From Collinsella sp. AM18-10 (GTDB lineage Bacteria > Actinomycetota > Coriobacteriia > Coriobacteriales > Coriobacteriaceae): 64,000 nucleotides of DNA. The notes beneath the pieces were generated by a model. That model made no database searches. It was not told where the DNA came from and saw nothing but the letters and a program-made list of their open reading frames with translations. This document shows positions 27,305 through 35,608 of this stretch, piece by piece. The translations under genes and the position numbers were made by a program. Each line of letters starts with the position of its first letter. Positions within the stretch are counted from its first letter, which is position 1. The stretch covers positions 5,275 through 69,274 of the forward strand of contig NZ_QRJO01000011.1 of NCBI RefSeq assembly GCF_003471585.1, read 5' to 3'.

Positions 27305-28402
27305 ATGTCCTCGACCTTTGGCAACGTCTTGCACTTAAGCATCTTCGGCCAGTCGCACTCCCCCGCCATCGGCTGCTCCCTCGATGGCATCCCGGCGGGC
27401 ATCGCTGTTGACCAGGAGCGGCTGCAGGCCTTCCTTGACCGTCGTGCCCCCGGTCGCGACGAGACCGCGACCAAACGCCGCGAGGCCGACGCCGCCCACA
27501 TCATCGCCGGTGTGGTCGATGGACATACCACGGGAGCACCCATCGCCGCGATTATCGAGAACACCAACACGCGTTCAAAGGACTATTCCGAGCTGCGCCG
27601 CAAGCCCCGCCCCGGACACGCGGATTTTCCGGCGCGCGTGAAGTATCACAACATGCACGATGTCGCTGGTGGCGGGCATTTCTCCGGCCGCCTGACGGCA
27701 CCCCTGTGTATCGCCGGCGGCATTGCGCTGCAGGCACTCGAGGCCCGCGGCATTAACGTGATGGCGCACGTCGCGCAGATCGGCGGCATCTCCGACCTGC
27801 CGATGGACGATATGGTCTATCGCGAGGCCGACCGCAAGGCGATCCTAACGAACGATCTTCCTTGCATTGACGCCGCCGCAGCCGGCCGCATGCGTGAGGA
27901 GATCCTAGCCGCGCGCGACGAACTCGACAGCATCGGCGGCATCGTGGAGTGCGGCATTTACGGGCTTCCCGCAGGCATCGGCGACCCCATGTTCGACGGC
28001 ATCGAGAACCGCATCGCGCAGATCGCGTTTGGCATTCCCGCCGTAAAGGGCGTGGAGTTTGGCATGGGCTTTGCCGTGGCCGCCATGCGCGGCAGCGAGA
28101 ACAATGATCCGTATCGCATCGATGCCGAGACCGGCGAGATCGAGGTCGAGTCCAACAACGCCGGCGGCATCCTGGGCGGTATTTCGACCGGCGCGCCCGT
28201 CATGTGGCGCATGGCCGTAAAGCCGACGCCCTCCATTGGCCGCGAGCAGCAGACGGTGGACATGGACGCTATGGAAAATGCCGAGCTCTCGGTCCACGGC
28301 CGCCACGATCCCTGCATCGTCCCCCGAGCTGTCCCCGTAGCCGAGGCGGCCGCCGCCCTTGCCATCTGGGACGCCCTCCTCGAAGACGCCGCCCAGCGCT
28401 AA
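27305..28402 (+). CDS. aroC: chorismate synthase
   Basis: A 365-residue FMN-dependent enzyme that makes chorismate. It starts MSSTFGNVLHLSIFGQSHSPAIGCSLDGIPAG, with family motifs RRKPRPGHADFPARVKY, DVAGGGHFSGRLTA and NNAGGILGGISTGAP. ATG 27305 has AGGAGG eight bases upstream inside the aroA end; a longer frame starting 87 bases earlier lies in the aroA gene and is rejected. Confidence 0.96.
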   Translation: MSSTFGNVLHLSIFGQSHSPAIGCSLDGIPAGIAVDQERLQAFLDRRAPGRDETATKRREADAAHIIAGVVDGHTTGAPIAAIIENTNTRSKDYSELRRKPRPGHADFPARVKYHNMHDVAGGGHFSGRLTAPLCIAGGIALQALEARGINVMAHVAQIGGISDLPMDDMVYREADRKAILTNDLPCIDAAAAGRMREEILAARDELDSIGGIVECGIYGLPAGIGDPMFDGIENRIAQIAFGIPAVKGVEFGMGFAVAAMRGSENNDPYRIDAETGEIEVESNNAGGILGGISTGAPVMWRMAVKPTPSIGREQQTVDMDAMENAELSVHGRHDPCIVPRAVPVAEAAAALAIWDALLEDAAQR

Positions 28403-28445
28403 CTACCCACCCCTCAACATCCCCCGACACGTGAAAGGGGTCTCC

Positions 28446-29591
28446 ATGGACCTTGCTGACATCCGCCAGGCCATCGATGGCATCGACACCACGCTCCTCA
28501 ACAGCTTTGTCGAGCGCATGGACATTGCCACCGAGGTCGCCAAGTCTAAAATCGAGATGGGCAAGGCCGTCTTCGACCCCGCCCGTGAGCGCTCCAAGCT
28601 CAACAATCTCGCCAGCCGCGTGCCCGAGCGCTACGAGGCCCAAGCCATCACCCTGTTCCGCCTCCTCATGAGCATGAGCAAGGCCGAGCAGCAGCGCTAC
28701 ATCAACGAGCTCAAGGGCATCACCGTCTCACAAAAGGCCCACGCCACGGCTGCAGCCTTTGACACGCCTTTCCCCCAGACGGCTAGCGTCGCCTGCCAGG
28801 GCGTCGAGGGCGCCTATAGCCAAATTGCCGCGTGCAGGCTCTTCGACGTGCCCGACATTGCGTTCTTCGAGACCTTCGAGGGCGTTATGCGCGCCGTGCG
28901 CGACGGCTTCTGCGAGTTTGGCGTGCTGCCCATCGAGAACTCCACCGCCGGCTCAGTCAACGCCGTCTACGACCTGCTCGCCCAGTTCGACTTCCACATC
29001 GTGCGCTCGCTTCGCCTCAAAATCGACCACAACTTGCTCGTCAAGCCCGGCGCCAAGCTTGCGGACGTGCACGAGGTCTACAGCCACGGCCAGGCCATTG
29101 CCCAATGCGCCGGCTTTATCGAGGCGCACGACCTGCACGCCACCAAGTACCCCAACACGGCCATGTCGGCCGAGATGGTCGCCAGCTCCGAACGCACCGA
29201 TGTTGCCGCGATCGCATCGCGCAGCTGCGCCGCACTCTACGGCTTGGAGGTGCTGGAGCCCAACATTCAGGACTCGGACAACAACTACACGCGCTTTGTC
29301 GTCATCAGCCGCGAACCGCGCGTCTATCCCGGTGCCAACCGCACCTCGCTTATGATCACCACGGCTAACGAGCCGGGCGCGCTCTATCGCGTACTCGAGC
29401 GCTTCTACGCACTCAACATCAACCTCATTAAACTCGAGAGCCGCCCCATCCCCGGTCGCGACTTTGAGTTTATGTTCTACTTTGACCTGGACTGCCCCTT
29501 TGGCAGCAAGGCCCTCGACGACCTGCTCGACTCGATCGACGACGTATGCGAGAGCTTCACCTACTTTGGCAGCTACACGGAGGTGCTCTAG
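28446..29591 (+). CDS. pheA: bifunctional chorismate mutase / prephenate dehydratase
   Basis: 381 residues in three parts: an AroQ-type chorismate mutase helix bundle (1-90, DLADIRQAIDGIDTTLLNSFVERMDIATEVAKSK), a prephenate dehydratase domain (about 110-290, QGVEGAYSQIAA, LPIENSTAGSVNAVYDLL, NYTRFVVI) and a C-terminal ACT domain with ESRPIPGRDFEFMFYFD for phenylalanine feedback. It converts chorismate to phenylpyruvate and also supplies prephenate to TyrA. The ATG at 28446 follows AAAGGGG. The stop abuts the next gene's ATG. Confidence 0.95.
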   Translation: MDLADIRQAIDGIDTTLLNSFVERMDIATEVAKSKIEMGKAVFDPARERSKLNNLASRVPERYEAQAITLFRLLMSMSKAEQQRYINELKGITVSQKAHATAAAFDTPFPQTASVACQGVEGAYSQIAACRLFDVPDIAFFETFEGVMRAVRDGFCEFGVLPIENSTAGSVNAVYDLLAQFDFHIVRSLRLKIDHNLLVKPGAKLADVHEVYSHGQAIAQCAGFIEAHDLHATKYPNTAMSAEMVASSERTDVAAIASRSCAALYGLEVLEPNIQDSDNNYTRFVVISREPRVYPGANRTSLMITTANEPGALYRVLERFYALNINLIKLESRPIPGRDFEFMFYFDLDCPFGSKALDDLLDSIDDVCESFTYFGSYTEVL

Positions 29592-30842
29592 ATGACCGAT
29601 ACCGCCGCAACCCGCCCCTACGGCGTGCTGGGCCGTGTGCTGGGCCACAGCTACACGCCGACCATCTACAAAGAGCTCGCTGGGCTCGAGTACGTGCGTT
29701 TTGAGCGCGAACCCGAGGACCTCGCGGCCTTTATGACGGGCAATGAATGGGAGGGTACCAACGTGACCATCCCCTACAAGCGCGCCGTTATGGAGTATCT
29801 GGACGAGCTGAGCCCGCTCGCCGAGCGCATGGGAAACGTCAATACCATCACGCGCCTGCCCGACGGCCGTCTGCGCGGCGACAACACCGACTACTTCGGT
29901 TTCCAGTGTCTGGTCGAGGAGCTGGGCGTTGAAGTTGCCGGCAAGAAGGTCCTCGTGCTTGGTGCCACCGGTGGTGCCGGCACCACGGCAAGCATGGTGC
30001 TCGGCGATCTGGGCGCCGCAGTCGTGCCCGTGGGCCGCACGAGCGAGGTCAACTACGGCAACATCGCGCAGCAGTCCGACGCCGCCTTGCTCGTCAACTG
30101 CACGCCTGCCGGTATGTTCCCCCACTGCCCTGACGCGCCTTGCACACTCGAGGGGCTCGATGCGCTCGAAGGCGCTATCGACATTGTCTACAACCCCGCC
30201 CGCACGGGCCTGATGCTCGAGGCTGAGCGCCGCGGCATCCCCTGCATCGGTGGCCTACTGATGCTCGTGGCCCAAGCGGCACAGGCCGTCGAGCGCTATA
30301 CCGGCCAAGTCACCCAACGCAAGCGCATCCTGGACGTAACGGAGCACTTGTCACGCCGCGAACAGAACATCGCGCTGATCGGCATGCCGGGTTCGGGCAA
30401 AACCCGCGTGGGCGAGCAGATCGCCCTGCTCACGGGTCGCGAGCACATCGATCTGGACCGCGCCCTCGAGGAGCGCCTGGGGATGCCCTGCGCCGACTAT
30501 ATCGTCGAGCGCGGCGAGGCGGCCTTCCGCGAGCAGGAAACGGCGGCGCTGGCCGACATCTCCAAGCGTAGTGGCCTGGTGCTTTCCACGGGCGGCGGCG
30601 TGGTCACGCGCGACGAAAACTATCCGCTGCTGCACCAGAACAGCCAGATCGTGATGCTCAACCGCAAGCTCGAGGAGCTCGCCCACAAGGGCCGCCCCAT
30701 CACCGCCCGCGACGGAATCGATAAGCTGGCTGAACAGCGCATGCCGCGCTACCGCGCCTGGGCCGACTACATCATCGACTCACGCGACTGCGCCGCCAAC
30801 ACCGCGGCTACCGTCCTCGACACCCTTCCACCAGCCCTCTAG
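29592..30842 (+). CDS. fused shikimate dehydrogenase - shikimate kinase
   Basis: A 416-residue two-domain enzyme (AroE-AroK). Residues 1-260 are shikimate dehydrogenase: substrate site LGRVLGHSYTPTIYK, catalytic Lys in NVTIPYKR, DNTDYFGF, NADP loop LGATGGAGTT. Residues 265-416 are shikimate kinase: Walker A GMPGSGKT, DLDRALEE, STGGGVVTR, and lid GRPITAR. One protein therefore reduces dehydroshikimate and phosphorylates the product. It begins immediately after the pheA stop. Separate aroE and aroK are usual in other phyla; the absence of either elsewhere cannot be judged here. Confidence 0.94.
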   Translation: MTDTAATRPYGVLGRVLGHSYTPTIYKELAGLEYVRFEREPEDLAAFMTGNEWEGTNVTIPYKRAVMEYLDELSPLAERMGNVNTITRLPDGRLRGDNTDYFGFQCLVEELGVEVAGKKVLVLGATGGAGTTASMVLGDLGAAVVPVGRTSEVNYGNIAQQSDAALLVNCTPAGMFPHCPDAPCTLEGLDALEGAIDIVYNPARTGLMLEAERRGIPCIGGLLMLVAQAAQAVERYTGQVTQRKRILDVTEHLSRREQNIALIGMPGSGKTRVGEQIALLTGREHIDLDRALEERLGMPCADYIVERGEAAFREQETAALADISKRSGLVLSTGGGVVTRDENYPLLHQNSQIVMLNRKLEELAHKGRPITARDGIDKLAEQRMPRYRAWADYIIDSRDCAANTAATVLDTLPPAL

Positions 30843-30846
30843 CAAA

Positions 30847-30886
30847 AACCACCACAAAGGGGACAGTGCACCTTTGAGGTGGTTTT
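30847..30886 (+). terminator. hairpin terminator between aroEK and aroQ
   Basis: CCACCACAAAGG pairs with CCTTTGAGGTGG (one mismatch pair) around GGACAGTGCA and is followed by TTTTCC. It would end or attenuate the cluster before aroQ. The loop-side sequence GGGGACAGTGCACCTTTG looks like an interspersed repeat element. Confidence 0.6.
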
Positions 30887-30928
30887 CCGTTCCGCCTCAC
30901 CGCCCGCCCAACCACAAAGGAAACAACC

Positions 30929-31366
30929 ATGAAAGCATTCGTCATCAACGGACCCAACCTCAACATGCTCGGCATTCGCGAGCCGGGCATCTATGGCAGC
31001 GACAACTACGACCGCTTAGTGCAGATTTGCCAGGAAGCGGGCGCTGCACAGGGCTTCGACGAGGTCGATGTCTTCCAGTCTAACCACGAGGGCAGCATCG
31101 TCGACAAGATCCAGGAGGCATACGGCAAGGTCGACGGCATCGTCATCAACCCGGCTGCCTACACGCATACGAGCGTCGCGATCCTCGACGCCCTCAAGGC
31201 TGTCGCCATCCCCGCTGTGGAGGTCCACATCAGCGCCGTCGAGACCCGCGAGGACTTCCGCCAGGTGAGCTACGCACGCCTGGCCTGCTTCGCCACCATT
31301 ACGGGCGAAGGCCTGATGGGCTACGCCCACGCGCTGGAACTGCTGAAAGAGTATCTGCTACACTAA
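30929..31366 (+). CDS. aroQ: 3-dehydroquinate dehydratase, type II
   Basis: A 145-residue dodecamer-type dehydroquinase, the third shikimate step. The active-site loop NGPNLNMLGIREPGIYG contains the Arg and Tyr, FQSNHEGSIVDKIQ the second loop, NPAAYTHTSVAI the Asn, and VEVHISAVETREDFR the catalytic His region. AAAGGAA precedes the ATG by about seven bases. It is separated from aroEK by a terminator-like hairpin, so may have its own promoter. Confidence 0.95.
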   Translation: MKAFVINGPNLNMLGIREPGIYGSDNYDRLVQICQEAGAAQGFDEVDVFQSNHEGSIVDKIQEAYGKVDGIVINPAAYTHTSVAILDALKAVAIPAVEVHISAVETREDFRQVSYARLACFATITGEGLMGYAHALELLKEYLLH

Positions 31367-31444
31367 TCCATGGGACTAAATAATCAGGTTTGTTTGTCCC
31401 AAAGCTTAAGTAGCTGTCCAATTGACATACAAAGGAGCATATCC

Positions 31445-32569
31445 ATGTCCCAGTACGATTACCTAGTCGTCGGCGCCGGCCTCTCTGGCGCCGTCTTTGC
31501 CAACGCCGCCAAGCGCGCCGGCAAGTCGGTCCTGGTCATCGACCGCCGCGACCACATCGCCGGCAACATCTACACCGAGGACGTCGAGGGCATCCAGGTC
31601 CACCGTTACGGCGCCCACATCTTCCACACCTCCATGAAGGACGTCTGGGACTACGTCAACCGCTTCGCCGAGTTCAACAACTACGTCAACTCGCCGGTAG
31701 CCAACTTCCACGGCAACATGTACAACATGCCCTTCAACATGAACACCTTCGCCAAGATGTGGCCGGGCGTCGTCACGCCGGCAGACGCCAAGGCCAAGAT
31801 CGCCGAGCAGGTAGCCGCCGAGAACATCGGAGAGCCGCAGAACCTGGAAGAGCAGGCGCTGTCCCTTGTGGGCCGCGACATCTTCGAGACGCTCGTGAAG
31901 GGCTACACCGAGAAGCAGTGGGGCCGCGACTGCCGCGACCTGCCCGCGAGCATCATAAAGCGCCTCCCCTGCCGCTTTACCTACGACAACAACTACTTCA
32001 ACGACCGCTACCAGGGCATCCCCATGGGCGGCTACACCAAGATGGTCGCCAACATGCTCGAGGGCGTCGAGGTGCGCTGCGGCGTGGAGTACAAGGAGCT
32101 GGCCGCCGCCGAGCCCGATATCGCCGCCAAGACGATCTACTGCGGCCCCATCGACGCGTTCTACGACTTTAAGCTGGGCACGCTGGAGTACCGCAGCCTG
32201 CGCTTTGAGACCGAGACGCTCGACGAGCAGGACCACCAGGGCGTGGCCGTGGTCAACTACACCGAGCGCGAGGTCCCCTACACGCGCATCATCGAGCACA
32301 AGCACTTCGAGTTCGGCACGCAGGACAAGACCGTCATCACTCGCGAGTACCCGGCCGACTGGAAGCCCGGCGACGAGCCCTACTACCCCATCAACGACGC
32401 CAAGAACGAGGCCCTCTACAAGCAGTACGAGGAGCTGGCTGCGCAGGAGGGCGACGTGGTCTTTGCCGGTCGTCTGGGCGGCTACAAGTACTACGACATG
32501 GACAAGGCCATCGCCGCAGCCTTCGAACTCGTCCGCAACGAGCTGGGCGTGGAACCGACTAAGGCGTAG
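31445..32569 (+). CDS. glf: UDP-galactopyranose mutase
   Basis: A 374-residue FAD enzyme interconverting UDP-galactopyranose and UDP-galactofuranose. The FAD-binding motif VVGAGLSGAVFANAAKRAG, the RRDHIAGNIYTE loop, HRYGAHIFHTS, the uridine site around NSPVANFHGNMYNMPFNMNTF, and EKQWGRDCRDLPASIIKRLPCRFTYDNNYFND are all standard. The ATG at 31445 follows AAAGGAG. The two GlfT2-like proteins encoded at 35603-40644 are the likely users of its product. Confidence 0.96.
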   Translation: MSQYDYLVVGAGLSGAVFANAAKRAGKSVLVIDRRDHIAGNIYTEDVEGIQVHRYGAHIFHTSMKDVWDYVNRFAEFNNYVNSPVANFHGNMYNMPFNMNTFAKMWPGVVTPADAKAKIAEQVAAENIGEPQNLEEQALSLVGRDIFETLVKGYTEKQWGRDCRDLPASIIKRLPCRFTYDNNYFNDRYQGIPMGGYTKMVANMLEGVEVRCGVEYKELAAAEPDIAAKTIYCGPIDAFYDFKLGTLEYRSLRFETETLDEQDHQGVAVVNYTEREVPYTRIIEHKHFEFGTQDKTVITREYPADWKPGDEPYYPINDAKNEALYKQYEELAAQEGDVVFAGRLGGYKYYDMDKAIAAAFELVRNELGVEPTKA

Positions 32570-32611
32570 GGAGCTCGACGACTCGAGACCGACAACCAAA
32601 TTCGCAAGAAG

Positions 32612-32650
32612 CAATAAGCCCGGTGCAGCGATGCTACACCGGGCTTATTG
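32612..32650 (+). terminator. terminator of glf
   Basis: CAATAAGCCCGGTG and CACCGGGCTTATTG form a perfect 14-bp stem with an 11-base loop, A-rich before and TTG-rich after. Confidence 0.8.
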
Positions 32651-32687
32651 TTGAGGGAGAACTGCACGCCCACATGCAAAAAAAACA

Positions 32688-32712
32688 AAGACCCGGCATT
32701 AAACCGGGTCTT
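32688..32712 (-). terminator. terminator of tRNA-Arg(TCT)
   Basis: On the minus strand AAGACCCGG pairs with CCGGGTCTT and is followed by TGTTTTTTTTG, twelve bases beyond the tRNA 3' end. Confidence 0.85.
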
Positions 32713-32724
32713 CAAAAACTCTAT

Positions 32725-32801
32725 TGGTGCTCCATGGCGGATTCGAACCGTCGACCTTGGGATTAGAAGTCCCCTGCTCTATCCAACTGAGCTAATGGAG
32801 C
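32725..32801 (-). tRNA. tRNA-Arg (anticodon TCT)
   Basis: A full 77-base tRNA with encoded CCA. Acceptor arms GCTCCAT/ATGGAGC pair; D-arm AGCTCAGTTGGATAGAGC, anticodon loop CTTCTAA giving TCT, T-arm GGTTCGAATCC. Confidence 0.95.
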
Positions 32802-32854
32802 GTAAAGCCGGGCATCCAAGCGGGTGCAAGTTCGCACGGCAAATAAATTATAAC

Positions 32855-33622
32855 CTACTTGAACTGGTCGTGGTACGCCTTGCAGACCTCGTCCACGGGA
32901 CCATCCATGCGCAGGTCACCCTTCTCGATCCATACGGCACGTTGGCAAATGCGCTCAACCTGCTCCATGGAGTGAGAAACGAACAAGACCGTGACGTCGC
33001 CACTCTCAATAAAGTGCTGAATACGGCGCTCGCATTTCTGCTGGAAAAAGACATCGCCAACAGAAAGCGTCTCATCAACGATGAGAATATCGGGCTCGGT
33101 AATCGTAGCGATAGCAAAGGCGATACGCGCGACCATACCCGACGAGAAGTTCTTCAAGGGCATGTCAACGAAGTCTTTAAGCTCGGCGAACTCAATAATC
33201 TCGTCAAAACTAGCGTCGATAAACTCCTTGGTATAGCCAAGCAGCGCACCGTTCAGATAGATGTTCTCACGAGCCGTAAGCTCCGGGTCAAAGCCAGCAC
33301 CAAGCTCAATCAGCGGCGCAATATTGCCGTGAACCTTAACCTCACCTTCGCTGGGCTCCAAAACGCCAGCGATGATCTTGAGCATCGTAGACTTGCCGGA
33401 ACCGTTAGTACCAACAAGGCCAATGACCTCGCCGCGATGCACATCAAATGAAATGTGCTTAAGCGCACGGAATTCCTCAAAGAACAGCTCATGTTTTGCG
33501 AGCTTAATAAAATACTCTTTGAGGTTCGTAAGCGACTCGGACGCCATGTTAAAGATCATGGTGACGTCTTTGACCTCAACAGCAAGGGGCTGCTTGCTGT
33601 AATCAATAGCAGATTCAGTCAT
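32855..33622 (-). CDS. polysaccharide/teichoic-acid-type ABC exporter, ATP-binding subunit (Wzt/TagH-like)
   Basis: A 255-residue ATPase. Walker A is GTNGSGKST, the signature SSGMVARIAFA, Walker B DILIVDETLSVGD. The region EHFxKLAKHELFFEEFRALKHISFDVHRGEV is typical of exporters of O-antigen, teichoic acid or galactan. There is no C-terminal carbohydrate-binding extension like that of some Wzt proteins. AAGGAG lies eight bases before ATG 33620-33622. It is 12 bases after its permease and presumably exports the polymer built by the neighbouring glycosyltransferases. Confidence 0.9.
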   Translation of the reverse strand: MTESAIDYSKQPLAVEVKDVTMIFNMASESLTNLKEYFIKLAKHELFFEEFRALKHISFDVHRGEVIGLVGTNGSGKSTMLKIIAGVLEPSEGEVKVHGNIAPLIELGAGFDPELTARENIYLNGALLGYTKEFIDASFDEIIEFAELKDFVDMPLKNFSSGMVARIAFAIATITEPDILIVDETLSVGDVFFQQKCERRIQHFIESGDVTVLFVSHSMEQVERICQRAVWIEKGDLRMDGPVDEVCKAYHDQFK

Positions 33623-33634
33623 GAGCAGCACTCC

Positions 33635-34480
33635 TTAGATGTAGAGGATAAACTTGTGCTCGGTCTTGTGAAAGACGGCGTAACCAATAGCAAGAGCAAG
33701 AATAGCCCAAACAACACACAGCCCAAAGGTAAGCGCAGAAGGCACGGTATTAAACAGGAAGATATCACGCATAAACTGGAGGTAGTTGTACATGGGATTC
33801 ACAACCACAAGGACCTGGATCCAATGTGCCATTTGGCTAATGAAGTCGGTTGTCCAGAAAATCGGCGTCAGATACATCCAGGCCGTGATAACAACGGTCC
33901 ACAGGTGCATAACATCGCGGAAAAAAACCGCCAGCGCAGACAGCATCATGCCCAAGCCCATGCAGAAACACATGAGCAGGAGCAAGCAAACCGGCAGCAG
34001 AATTAAATGCCAGGTGGGAAGCACGTGGAACCAAAGCATAACCAAGGCGACGGCAACCAAAGAGAAGGCGAAGTTAACGAGCGAGAACAGCACCTTCTGC
34101 ACCGGAAAGACCCAACGGTGCACCTTAACCTTCTTAAGCAGAGAGGAAGCCCAAATGATGGACATAAGCGCTTGGTTCGTCGATTCGGACATGACGGAGA
34201 ACGTAATGTTACCAACAATCAGATACAACGGATACATTTCGGGCGTAATTGACCCATTGCGGCTCTGGCCAAAAATCGTCGAAAACACGATCGACATAAC
34301 AATCATCATCAGCAGCGGGTTAAGCACGGACCATGCCACACCCAGAACACTGCGACGATATTTAATCTTAAAATCTTTGGTGACAAGCTGCTTAAGAATG
34401 AACTTGTCCTTTTCAAAATCATTTTTAGCGTGAGAGGCCGGTTTAGCCACCGCTTTCTGACTCTCTACGTTGTCAGCCAC
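33635..34480 (-). CDS. polysaccharide ABC exporter permease (Wzm/TagG-like)
   Basis: A 281-residue ABC-2 type permease with six hydrophobic segments. The amphipathic N-terminal region LVTKDFKIKYRRSVLGVAWSVLNPLLMMIVM is diagnostic for O-antigen/teichoic acid exporters. The C-terminal VVVNPMYNYLQFMRDIFLF segment also matches. I start it at GTG 34478-34480, with AAGGAG seven bases upstream; the longer frame lacks a ribosome site. It pairs with the ATPase encoded just downstream. Confidence 0.9.
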   Translation of the reverse strand: MADNVESQKAVAKPASHAKNDFEKDKFILKQLVTKDFKIKYRRSVLGVAWSVLNPLLMMIVMSIVFSTIFGQSRNGSITPEMYPLYLIVGNITFSVMSESTNQALMSIIWASSLLKKVKVHRWVFPVQKVLFSLVNFAFSLVAVALVMLWFHVLPTWHLILLPVCLLLLMCFCMGLGMMLSALAVFFRDVMHLWTVVITAWMYLTPIFWTTDFISQMAHWIQVLVVVNPMYNYLQFMRDIFLFNTVPSALTFGLCVVWAILALAIGYAVFHKTEHKFILYI

Positions 34481-34602
34481 GGACCATCTCCTTGTCTCGT
34501 AAAACATAACAGTGGAAAGTATAGCCCTCCCACGTTGACGATAACTCACCGCAACAAATCTGGAGAACTAACCCATATCTAATCAAAGGGGCAGGCGATA
34601 GG

Positions 34603-34608
34603 TATACT
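34603..34608 (+). promoter_or_regulatory. candidate -10 box for the DPM-like glycosyltransferase gene
   Basis: TATACT stands 33 bases before the ATG at 34642, in the divergent gap between the ABC permease and the glycosyltransferase. The -35 position (TAATCA) is weak. Confidence 0.35.
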
Positions 34609-34641
34609 TTCGACCCGTTGATTCATTAAAGGAGGTCCCAC

Positions 34642-35571
34642 ATGGACTATTCGAATACCGCCGTCATAATCCCCTGCTACAACGAAGCGCTGACGATTGG
34701 CAAAGTTGTCGACGATTTTCATCGAGAGTTACCCGGTGCAACCGTCTTTGTATATGACAACAACTCGTCTGATGGCACTTCACAGGTCGCCAAGCAGCAC
34801 GGGGCTACGGTGCGCCACGAGCCTAGGCAGGGCAAAGGCAACGTGTGCCGCCAAATGTTCCGTGATGTCGACGCCGAATGCTATCTAATGGTTGATGGAG
34901 ACGACACTTACCCCGCCGAGGCGGCAAAGGCGCTTTGCGATCCCATCCTTAACGGCGAAGCCGATATGACCGTTGGCGATCGCCTGTCAAACGGCACCTA
35001 TGCCGAAGAGAACAAGAGGGCCTTCCACGGCTTTGGCAACAATCTTGTTCGCGCCATGATCAAGTGGATTTACGGCTACAGCTTTGACGACGTGATGACC
35101 GGCTACCGAGCCATGAGCAGACCCTTCGTCAAGACCTTCCCCGTTTTGAGCGAGGGCTTCCAGATCGAAACCGAGCTCTCCATCCACGCTGTCGATCACC
35201 GCTGGCGAATTAAAGACGTGCCGGTGGAGTATCGCGATCGGCCCGCAGGCTCCGAGTCCAAGCTCAACACCGTTAGCGACGGCATCAAGGTCATCGCAAT
35301 GATTGGAACGCTCTTTAAAGACTATCGTCCGCTCAAGTTCTTTACCCTTATAGCGCTCATCTTCGCCATCATAGGCCTTGCCCTCGGAATTCCAATTGTT
35401 GCGGAGTACTTCCAAACCGGCTTAGTCCCCCGCTTCCCCACGGCCATACTTGCGGCCTCATTCATGTTCCTGTGTGGGTTGAGCCTAGCAACGGGACTAA
35501 TCCTCGACTCGGTTGCGAAGGTCGAAAGAAAACAATGGGAGCTACAAGCCTATAAAACCTATTCAAAATAA
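34642..35571 (+). CDS. family 2 glycosyltransferase, polyprenyl-phosphate type (DPM1-like)
   Basis: A 309-residue GT2 enzyme with two C-terminal membrane helices (about 225-250 and 268-290). The GT-A domain shows VIIPCYNEALTIGKVV, YDNNSSDGT, the DxD-type VDGDDTYPA and a GYRAMSRPF acceptor loop. The closest general type loads a sugar onto undecaprenyl phosphate, providing a lipid-linked donor for wall glycans; the sugar is unknown. AGGAGG precedes the ATG. It is the only plus-strand gene in this stretch and ends in a shared bidirectional terminator. Confidence 0.87.
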   Translation: MDYSNTAVIIPCYNEALTIGKVVDDFHRELPGATVFVYDNNSSDGTSQVAKQHGATVRHEPRQGKGNVCRQMFRDVDAECYLMVDGDDTYPAEAAKALCDPILNGEADMTVGDRLSNGTYAEENKRAFHGFGNNLVRAMIKWIYGYSFDDVMTGYRAMSRPFVKTFPVLSEGFQIETELSIHAVDHRWRIKDVPVEYRDRPAGSESKLNTVSDGIKVIAMIGTLFKDYRPLKFFTLIALIFAIIGLALGIPIVAEYFQTGLVPRFPTAILAASFMFLCGLSLATGLILDSVAKVERKQWELQAYKTYSK

Positions 35572-35608
35572 GAAGAGGTCCGGACTTAATCCGGACCTCT
35601 TCTTATTT
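35566..35608. terminator. bidirectional terminator between convergent genes
   Basis: AAATAAGAAGAGGTCCGGA and its perfect complement form a 19-bp stem with a 5-base loop. A/T-rich ends serve both strands. It overlaps the last codons of both flanking genes. Confidence 0.85.

Noticed and set aside
31364..31444. Upstream in-frame ATG at 31370 as start of glf
   Set aside because: It adds 25 residues unlike any family member and lies before the AAAGGAG site that fits the ATG at 31445.
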